From Desulfobacterales bacterium (lineage in GTDB: Bacteria; Desulfobacterota; Desulfobacteria; Desulfobacterales; JAFDCJ01): 12,009 nucleotides of DNA. The DNA is taken from contig CP070771.1 of the NCBI GenBank assembly GCA_020345785.1, positions 4,765,662 to 4,777,670 on the forward strand, read 5' to 3'. Below the pieces are notes generated by a model. That model saw only the letters and a list, made by a program, of their open reading frames with translations, did not search any database and was not told where the DNA came from. Of the stretch, positions 5,739-12,009 are shown one piece after another; the stretch's first letter is position 1, and the number at the start of each line of letters is the position of its first letter. The position numbers were made by a program, and so were the translations under genes.

Positions 5739-8700
5739 ATGGCAGAGTCCCCCCCTCAAAGATCGGATTGGCTGTCTCGCATGCTGGGCGTCACCATGCA
5801 GGGACCGCTGCCGCTGCTGTTGCTGCTGACAGCTTTCGTGGGCGGCATCGTGGCCCTGATGATTACCCCTCGTGAAGAAGAGCCTCAGATCATTGTTCCC
5901 ATGGCGGATGTGCTCGTATCTGCGCCCGGGCTCAGTGCCGAGCAGGTTGAGCGGCAGATCACCGCCCCCCTCGAAAAACTCCTTTTCCAGATCGATGGGG
6001 TTGAACACGTTTATTCGATGTCCCGTGCGGAACGCTGTGTCGTGACGGTGCGCTTTTTTGTGGGGCAGGATCGGATCGCATCGCTGGTCAAGATTTATAA
6101 CAAGCTGTATTCGGAAACCGACCAGATCCCGCAAGCCGTTCAGGATTGGGTGGTAAAGCCGATTGAAATTGACGATGTGCCGATTGTGGTGGCGGTTTTA
6201 TGGAGCGACAGGCCCACGTTGACCGGTGACCACGAATTGCGGCGGCTGGCTGAGGAAATCGAACATGACCTGCAGTCCATTGAAAACACCAACCGGCTGA
6301 TGGTCACCGGCGGGCGGTCCCGACAGATTCGGGTCGAACTTGATCCCGGCGCCCTGGCAGCCCGGCGAACGACACCGTTGGAAGTCGCCTGGGCCATCGA
6401 TGTCTCCAACAAACTGCTGCCGGCCGGCGAGGTCCAGATTCGGGACCAGAATCTGGTCGTTGAAGCCGGAGAATTTATTCGCAGCGCCGAAGATCTGAAA
6501 AACCTGGTGATCAGCGTCATCGACGGCGTGCCGGTTTATCTCACTGATGTTGCACGTGTTATCGACGGTCCGGCCGAGCCGACTTCCTATTGCTGGCTGG
6601 GATTTGGCCCGGCCTCCGGGTTGTCGGTAGACTATCCGGACGTCTATCCGGCCGTGGCGATTTCGATTGCCAAAAGGAAGGGCGCCAACGCGGTCTGGGT
6701 GGCCAAAGCGGCTGAGGAGTACTTTGCCAAACTCAAGCGCAATATTTTTCCGCCGGAGGTCAACTATCGGATCATTCGAAACCACGGTAAGACCGCCGAC
6801 GATAAAATCAACAATTTGGTTTCAAGCCTGCTCGCGGCCGTGCTGACCGTGACCGTCTTTATCGGCATATTTCTGGGCTGGCGGGCAGCACTGGTGGTTG
6901 GAGTGGCGGTGCCGATTTGTTACGGCATCACCCTGGGGCTTGATCTTCTGGCGGGTTACAGCATCAACCGTGTGACCCTTTTCGCGCTTATTCTGGCTTT
7001 GGGACTGCTGGTCGACGATCCCATCACCGGGGTGGACAACATCGAGCGTTACTTGAGATCCGGTCAGCATCCCCGGCGCCGCGGCGTGATCCTGGCGATC
7101 GGCGAGATTCGCGGGGCGTTGATCATGTCGACGATTGCCATTATCATTTCTTTTGCGCCGTTGCGTTTTATTACCGGCATGATGGGGCCCTACATGGCCC
7201 CCATGGCGTTCAATGTTCCGGTAAGCGTGACCGTCAGCACGGTCGTGGCGTTTTTGGTGACCCCCTGGTTGTCTTTCAAGCTGCTCAAGCCCTCTGCCGC
7301 CCCGTCGGGTTATGATGTCACTCACACCGGCTTGTACCGCGTCTATGCGTCGATATTGAAACCGCTGCTTGGCACGCGTCGGCGATCCTGGCTATTTCTG
7401 GCGATTGTGCTGGTGCTGTTTCTGGGTTCGATGGTGTTTCCGGCCTTGCGGCTGGTGCCCCTCAAACTGCTGCCTTATGACAACAAAGATGAATTTCAGG
7501 TGGTGGTCGATATGCCGGAAAGCACCACCCTGGAGCGTACCCAGGCGGTGGTCTCGGGCTTGAGCACTTATTTGAGCGCGGTCCCCGAGGTAAGGGACTA
7601 TACCGCGTTCGTAGGCGTGCCGTCTCCCATGGATTTCAACGGTATGGTCCGGCATTACTTTCTGCGCCAGGGAGCGCACTATGCCGACATTCGTGTTACA
7701 TTGGCCGAGCGCCAGCGTCGCTCCCACCAGTCCCACGCCATTTTATTGCGCATTCGGAGGGACTTGGAAAAGATTGCGGCGGATTTCAATGCCCGCATCA
7801 AACTGGTCGAAGTGCCCCCGGGACCGCCGGTGATCTCAACGATTACTGTGGAGCTTTACGGCGGAAAGGCAACTCCTTACCGTGACTTGCAGCAGGCCGC
7901 CAGGACGCTTGAGGACCGTTTGCGCCGCGAGCCTCTGGTGGTGGATCTCGATACGTCCGTGGAAGACGATCAGCAAAAAATAATATTTTTGCCGGACAAA
8001 GAAAAAGCGGCCCTGTCCGGTATCGGGACCGAAGACATTGCCCGTACCGTCATGCTTGCCAACCGCGGTCTGGTTGCCGGCCATCTGCAAATTTCCAGTG
8101 AGGTCAATCCGTTGCCCGTGGTTTTGCGGCTTCCTTTCGACACCCGCAGTTCCCCGCATGCCCTGGCCAGTTTGTATGTCAAAGGGCGACCCGGAATTGC
8201 CAAAATTCGCGAGAAAAGCGGTTTGCGTGATGCGCCCCAGCCGATGGTTCCCTTGGCTGAGCTCGGCGAGATCCGGACCACCACCCAGGACAAGGTTATT
8301 CATCACAAAGACCTGCGTCCGGTGGTATATGTCTTTGCCGATATTGCCGGTCGACCGCCGGCCGAGATTGTGCTGGATGTGAGCAGCGATATGAACAAGA
8401 ACCCGGTCGAAAATGCGATGCGCGCACTTGACGATCGCACCTATCTTAACCCGGGCGGCGGGCTGGCGTGGAGGCTGCCCGATGACATCCGGGCCGTCTG
8501 GAACGGTGAGGGCGAATGGCAGATCACGTTGCGGGTTTTTCGAGATCTGGGCATTGCCTTTGCCGTCGCCCTGCTGGGCATTTTTATTGTCTTGCGTATT
8601 CAAACCGGTTTGTCCGTTATTACCGTCATTATCATGTTGGCCATACCGCTTTCCATTATCGGCATCATGCCCGGATTCTGGCTGCTGAATCAAATCGGTG

Positions 8701-9092
8701 ATCGATGGGTGGACGGTTTTCCCAATCCGACTCTTTTCACGGCGACGGCCATGATCGGCATGATCGCCCTAGCTGGTATCGTGGTTCGCAATTCATTGAT
8801 TCTGGTCGAATTTATCCACCTGGCCTTAAGAGACGGTAACGAATTGCAGGATGCCCTGCTGCAGGCCGGGGCGGTGCGCATGCGGCCGATCTTTCTGACA
8901 GCCGGTACAACCTTGTTGGGCAATCTGGTGATTACGCTGGATCCGATTTTTAGCGGACTGGCGTGGGCCATTATTTTTGGCATTGCGGCGTCGACCATGT
9001 TTACGTTGTTTGTGATTCCGGTGCTATACAGCCTGGTTTACGCCGCTAAACCGGGGCACGGTCTTCCGGCGCGGAGGGATATCGAAAGATGA
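5739..9092 (+). CDS. RND-family efflux permease (AcrB/HAE-like)
   Basis: A 1117-aa proton-driven inner-membrane exporter with the RND plan: TM1 (about 23-42), a large periplasmic loop, TM2-6 (about 360-516), TM7 (about 550-570), a second large loop, and TM8-12 (about 937-1105). The paired proton-relay aspartates D426/D427 lie in TM4 (GLLVDDPITGVDNIER), as in the hydrophobe/amphiphile exporters. TM10 reads GIVVRNSLILVEF, with R1017 at the place of the conserved AcrB lysine. The proline straight after DD, and D for E in the DNIE motif, are unusual. These features make multidrug or lipid-like cargo more likely than metal ions, but the cargo cannot be read from sequence. The gene precedes and overlaps its fusion-protein gene. 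I see no good ribosome site before ATG 5739, so the start is less sure; ATG 5781 or 5796 are alternatives. Confidence 0.93.
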   Translation: MAESPPQRSDWLSRMLGVTMQGPLPLLLLLTAFVGGIVALMITPREEEPQIIVPMADVLVSAPGLSAEQVERQITAPLEKLLFQIDGVEHVYSMSRAERCVVTVRFFVGQDRIASLVKIYNKLYSETDQIPQAVQDWVVKPIEIDDVPIVVAVLWSDRPTLTGDHELRRLAEEIEHDLQSIENTNRLMVTGGRSRQIRVELDPGALAARRTTPLEVAWAIDVSNKLLPAGEVQIRDQNLVVEAGEFIRSAEDLKNLVISVIDGVPVYLTDVARVIDGPAEPTSYCWLGFGPASGLSVDYPDVYPAVAISIAKRKGANAVWVAKAAEEYFAKLKRNIFPPEVNYRIIRNHGKTADDKINNLVSSLLAAVLTVTVFIGIFLGWRAALVVGVAVPICYGITLGLDLLAGYSINRVTLFALILALGLLVDDPITGVDNIERYLRSGQHPRRRGVILAIGEIRGALIMSTIAIIISFAPLRFITGMMGPYMAPMAFNVPVSVTVSTVVAFLVTPWLSFKLLKPSAAPSGYDVTHTGLYRVYASILKPLLGTRRRSWLFLAIVLVLFLGSMVFPALRLVPLKLLPYDNKDEFQVVVDMPESTTLERTQAVVSGLSTYLSAVPEVRDYTAFVGVPSPMDFNGMVRHYFLRQGAHYADIRVTLAERQRRSHQSHAILLRIRRDLEKIAADFNARIKLVEVPPGPPVISTITVELYGGKATPYRDLQQAARTLEDRLRREPLVVDLDTSVEDDQQKIIFLPDKEKAALSGIGTEDIARTVMLANRGLVAGHLQISSEVNPLPVVLRLPFDTRSSPHALASLYVKGRPGIAKIREKSGLRDAPQPMVPLAELGEIRTTTQDKVIHHKDLRPVVYVFADIAGRPPAEIVLDVSSDMNKNPVENAMRALDDRTYLNPGGGLAWRLPDDIRAVWNGEGEWQITLRVFRDLGIAFAVALLGIFIVLRIQTGLSVITVIIMLAIPLSIIGIMPGFWLLNQIGDRWVDGFPNPTLFTATAMIGMIALAGIVVRNSLILVEFIHLALRDGNELQDALLQAGAVRMRPIFLTAGTTLLGNLVITLDPIFSGLAWAIIFGIAASTMFTLFVIPVLYSLVYAAKPGHGLPARRDIER

Positions 9093-10156
9093 AGATCTTC
9101 ATAAAAGTTTTAGGAATCCTCGTCGCGTTGGCGCTGCTGGGAGGTGTCATGGCTTACCTGGCAGGATTTTTTGAAGAAAAAATACCGATCGACGTCAGAG
9201 GCGTGGTGCCGCCCGCCGACAGCGGCGAGGCTGTTACCGTGGCGGCTGTCACGGAACCGTTGATTGAACAGTCGGCCGGCACCTTGCGGGCCAAAGTGGA
9301 GACAGTGATATCGCCGCTGATCACTGCCACGGTATCATCGGTTGCCGTTTGGGCCGGGGACGAGGTGCAGGCCGGGGAGGTCCTGATCATCCTTGATTCC
9401 CGTGAACTGAAAGCCCGGGTCGATCAGGCGCATCAGGCGGTTGTGGCCGCCGGAGCCGTGCTGGGACAGACCGAAAAGGAATTGCAACGGGTTGAGCGCA
9501 TATTTAAAGCCGACCCGGGGGCCATTTCCAAGGCCGAACGCGATCGAATCCAGACGGCCCTGAGTACCGCCCGGGCAGAGCTGGCGCGATTGAAACGGCA
9601 GGAAGATGAAGCCCAAACCGCGCTCAGCTACAGCAAGCTCACATCGCCGATTGCCGGTCGTATCGTCGAGCGTTATGTCGATCCCGGTGATACCGCCCGT
9701 CAGGGCGTGCCGATGCTGCGGCTCTATGATCCCACCACCTTGCGTCTGGAAGCCAATGTCAGAGAATCGGTGGCTTCCGGACTGAGAGAAAATCAGCACC
9801 TTGCGGTAGAGATTGATGCAGTCAATAAACGCTATGACGGGGTGGTCGATGAAATTGTGCCATCGGCGGACCCCGGTTCGCGAACCTTTATTGTGAAAGT
9901 GAGTCTGACAAACGGCAGCGGTTTATATCCCGGAATGTTCGGTAGATTGCAGATACCCATCGGACGCATCGAAAGAATCTACATCCCCGTGACTGCAGTG
10001 ACCCATGTGGGCCAGCTTGATTTTGTGATTGTGAAAACGGAACGGGGAACGGCTCGCCGTTATGTGCGCTTGGCGGCGCGCGGTTCGGATGAACGCATTG
10101 AAGTCGTCAGCGGTCTGAAACCCGGTGAGCAGGTTATCGTTGCTCCTAACTTCTGA
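9089..10156 (+). CDS. RND efflux membrane fusion protein (periplasmic adaptor)
   Basis: A 355-aa HlyD/AcrA-type adaptor that links the permease to an outer-membrane channel. It has an N-terminal membrane anchor or signal (about 5-26, no lipobox Cys). The first lipoyl half follows (about 73-106, VSSVAVWAGDEVQAGEVL), then an alpha-helical coiled-coil hairpin (about 107-178, rich in A/E/R/Q heptads). The second lipoyl half (about 183-213, SPIAGRIVERYVDPGDTA), a beta-barrel domain and a C-terminal membrane-proximal domain ending at GLKPGEQVIVAP complete it. Its ATG overlaps the permease stop as ATGA, and GGAGG lies 11 nt upstream inside the permease gene, implying translational coupling. The permease-first order is the reverse of the common acrAB layout. 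No TolC-type gene or regulator follows, so the channel must be encoded elsewhere. Confidence 0.93.
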   Translation: MKIFIKVLGILVALALLGGVMAYLAGFFEEKIPIDVRGVVPPADSGEAVTVAAVTEPLIEQSAGTLRAKVETVISPLITATVSSVAVWAGDEVQAGEVLIILDSRELKARVDQAHQAVVAAGAVLGQTEKELQRVERIFKADPGAISKAERDRIQTALSTARAELARLKRQEDEAQTALSYSKLTSPIAGRIVERYVDPGDTARQGVPMLRLYDPTTLRLEANVRESVASGLRENQHLAVEIDAVNKRYDGVVDEIVPSADPGSRTFIVKVSLTNGSGLYPGMFGRLQIPIGRIERIYIPVTAVTHVGQLDFVIVKTERGTARRYVRLAARGSDERIEVVSGLKPGEQVIVAPNF

Positions 10157-11477
10157 AGTAGTAGTCGATAATCGCCCGGGCCAATTCCGTCGATCGGGTG
10201 CCGAGTATCTTGCCGTGAACTCCCAAAACGCCGACGGCTATTCCGCGGTTTCCGCCGGGTGCCAGGGCAAAAGCAGTAATCCAGTCATATTTGAAACTGT
10301 CCGTTTGATCATTGATCGTGCCGGTTTTCGCCCCCAGCTCAAACATTTTAAATATCTTTTTGCGGCGCAGCTTCCGAAAGGCACTGCGGCTGGTTCCGTA
10401 GCGGACGGCATCCTGCATCAAAACCGTCAGATCCCTGGCAGCATTACCGGTCAGTGGCCGATTCAATACAGCAGGATCGGCGTGATAAAGGACCTGCTCA
10501 TTTTCATCCTGAACCGTTTCCACCAGCCAGGGTACCGGCATTTCGCCTTGGTTGGCGGCGACTGTCGCCAGCAGTGTGGCATGCAGCGGTGAAATAAGCG
10601 TCTTCTTGTTAAAGCCGGAAGCAATTTCGGCCAAACCAAATTCATCAACCGGCACTGGGACGTAGCTTACGGCAAGTTTAAAATCAAAGGGAATCGGCCG
10701 GTTGAAGGCAAATTTATCTGCATATTCGGATAGTGTCGTTTGGCCGAGTACATGTATACCCAACTTGCCAAAAACAGAATTGTTGGACAATGCAAAAGCC
10801 TTGCGTAAAGTTGTTTCTGTGGTCCACCGGCCTTTGGTCTGCTTCAGTTGAGATTTATAAAGAGTGTGCCTGCGGCCCTGGAAATGAACGGCTGTATCCG
10901 GGGTATAACCCGAATTTTCAAGTGCCGCCGCAGCAGAAACGATCTTAAAAAGACTGGCGGCCGGATAATCCGCTTTGAGGTTAAGATTTTGACTGTTGCC
11001 GTTTGAATCGTGATCGGCCATCGCAATCACGCGTCCGTCGGTCGGGTCGAGAACCACAACGGCAGCCTGCAGCGTCCTGGATCTTTGCAACAGCTTCAGG
11101 ATATAGCTTTGAAGTTTGGTGTCGATGGTGGTTCTGATCGTGTAATGCCGGTCTGCATTTTCGCAAACGAACACATCGGTAAGCAGGGTGGTGTCCTTGG
11201 CGATATCAGCCAGTATTGCCGGCAGATCGTCACGGGATAGTTCCGGCGGCGGGGCGTCAAGCTTCTTATCAGGCTGCGGCGGTTTTTGATCCGTCTGATG
11301 CCAGCGGGCTGAAAACCAGAAGACTGCCCCAAAGATTGTCAGCAATATGGTGAATGCACTCACTGAAATTGCCAGCAACACCGGCAGATTTTTTAGCAAG
11401 TGCTCTAATTTTGCGGTTCTCTGTAGCTTTGACTGGTATTCACGCCAGTTGGCCGGATGGGAATTTGTAAATCTCAT
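10146..11477 (-). CDS. Membrane-anchored penicillin-binding transpeptidase
   Basis: A 443-aa peptidoglycan DD-transpeptidase-type protein, facing the periplasm. A cytoplasmic stub (1-31), one TM segment (about 32-56) and a Pro-rich linker (65-78) precede the transpeptidase domain (about 112-440). All three active-site motifs are present: S175-L-F-K178, S231-N-N233 and K384-T-G386. The entry sequence TTIDTKLQSYILKLL and the stretch ISPLHATLLATVAANQG are typical of PBP domains. There is no glycosyltransferase (GT51) domain and no room for a full class B pedestal, so it is a minimal transpeptidase, shorter than FtsI or PBP2. It may cross-link in partnership with a glycosyltransferase elsewhere; that is inference. 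The gene is convergent with the efflux operon and its last 11 bp overlap the fusion-protein gene. No clear ribosome site precedes the ATG. Confidence 0.9.
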   Translation of the reverse strand: MRFTNSHPANWREYQSKLQRTAKLEHLLKNLPVLLAISVSAFTILLTIFGAVFWFSARWHQTDQKPPQPDKKLDAPPPELSRDDLPAILADIAKDTTLLTDVFVCENADRHYTIRTTIDTKLQSYILKLLQRSRTLQAAVVVLDPTDGRVIAMADHDSNGNSQNLNLKADYPAASLFKIVSAAAALENSGYTPDTAVHFQGRRHTLYKSQLKQTKGRWTTETTLRKAFALSNNSVFGKLGIHVLGQTTLSEYADKFAFNRPIPFDFKLAVSYVPVPVDEFGLAEIASGFNKKTLISPLHATLLATVAANQGEMPVPWLVETVQDENEQVLYHADPAVLNRPLTGNAARDLTVLMQDAVRYGTSRSAFRKLRRKKIFKMFELGAKTGTINDQTDSFKYDWITAFALAPGGNRGIAVGVLGVHGKILGTRSTELARAIIDYYFRS

Positions 11478-11872
11478 TGCGCGATTTTTGTAGACACCAT
11501 AATTTTTTCCAGCGGAATATACGGAGATCGGTTTTTGATGTCAAATAAAAATTGGTTCTACTGAGTCAAGTGCTGAAAGTAAGACCTTGATATTGCAATT
11601 TAAACAATCGATCATATCTTTAATGGGCGGCGAACTGACCCGGGTATCGATTTTCCCTAATTTCAATGAGACATTTTTTAGCTAAATGATTGCAATTTAA
11701 ATGTCGACGTTTTAATATTACTCTGTTCATAATCCGGACGTTGAATATCGAATTGAATGAATTTTGCCGTCGACCCACGCCGAATGTGCTGTGTTTATGA
11801 AATCCGGTGCAAGTGGATTGAAGCGAAACAATACAACTTTTTTAATCCAATGAATTGAAGGTAAAATCGAGG
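11478..11872. other. AT-rich divergent intergenic region with a 13-bp direct repeat
   Basis: No gene was found here. It must hold the promoters of both the minus-strand PBP gene and the plus-strand partial gene. ATTGCAATTTAAA occurs exactly twice (11592-11604 and 11689-11701, 97 bp apart); its ATTGCAAT core is a perfect 8-bp palindrome, so it could be a regulator site. I could not find a convincing -35/-10 pair in either direction. Confidence 0.4.
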
Positions 11873-12009
11873 ATGTACTCTTCCGATATCAAAAAGTGCG
11901 CACGACAAATCGTGAAAGAATCATTGAACCAGATTCTGGCCGGAACATACGAAGTTCCTTCGCTGGAGGAGATGAAATTATTTCTGGAAGAAAACTTTGA
12001 TCATTCTTT
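11873..12009 (+). CDS. Hypothetical protein, N-terminal fragment (runs off the window)
   Basis: An open frame of 45 codons from ATG 11873 to the window edge with no stop. The peptide begins MYSSDIKKCARQIVKESLN and continues with a charged, probably helical segment ending near EMKLFLEENFDHSF. I do not recognise a family. There is no signal peptide or membrane segment in the visible part. GAGG directly abuts the ATG, and AAGG lies 11 nt upstream, so the ribosome site is imperfect. An in-frame TTG at 11855 is possible, and an in-frame TAA not far upstream prevents a much longer N-terminus. It is supported by the long upstream non-coding gap and codon use like its neighbours, but may prove to start differently. 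Confidence 0.55.
   Translation, partial: MYSSDIKKCARQIVKESLNQILAGTYEVPSLEEMKLFLEENFDHS

Noticed and set aside
7836..8693. 285-aa open frame antisense to the RND permease
   Set aside because: The permease frame has clear family motifs throughout. The antisense frame is low-complexity, rich in Gln, Gly, Asn and His, as expected for a shadow of a GC-biased gene.

Overview
This window reads like an accessory-rich stretch of a moderate-GC Gram-negative bacterial chromosome. A tripartite-type RND efflux pair points to an outer membrane. The abundance of short palindromic intergenic repeats and the mix of gene types suggest a Desulfobacterota-like (former deltaproteobacterial) genome. That assignment is an inference; no marker gene settles it.

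Layout, left to right. Positions 1-161 hold one copy of a long dispersed repeat. A minus-strand glutamine synthetase-family gene follows (181-1524). A small minus-strand ABM-type monooxygenase gene (1862-2161) comes next, bracketed by two ~101-bp palindromic repeats. On the plus strand there is then an archaemetzincin-like zinc protease (2673-3305), a repeat-packed intergenic region (3306-3724), and a fused histidine-biosynthesis gene joining HisH and HisF in one chain, as in eukaryotic HIS7 (3725-5296). A 440-bp intergenic stretch carries a good sigma70-type promoter and the second copy of the long repeat. It leads into a two-gene RND efflux operon: a permease (5739-9092) joined by an ATGA overlap to its membrane fusion protein (9089-10156). 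The efflux operon collides tail-to-tail, with an 11-bp overlap, with a minus-strand penicillin-binding transpeptidase gene (10146-11477). After a 395-bp AT-rich gap, the 5' end of an unrecognised plus-strand gene runs off the window (11873 onward).

The genes do not form one pathway. Only the RND permease and fusion protein clearly work together, as an inner-membrane pump and periplasmic adaptor; the outer-membrane channel is not here. HisHF does one step of histidine and purine-linked metabolism on its own. The glutamine synthetase-like enzyme, the ABM protein and the protease look like stand-alone genes separated by repeats.

I see no CRISPR array, tRNA, rRNA, insertion sequence or convincing defence system. 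The points most worth a second look are the altered zinc/cysteine signature of the archaemetzincin, the eukaryote-like HisHF fusion, and the two families of structured repeats.
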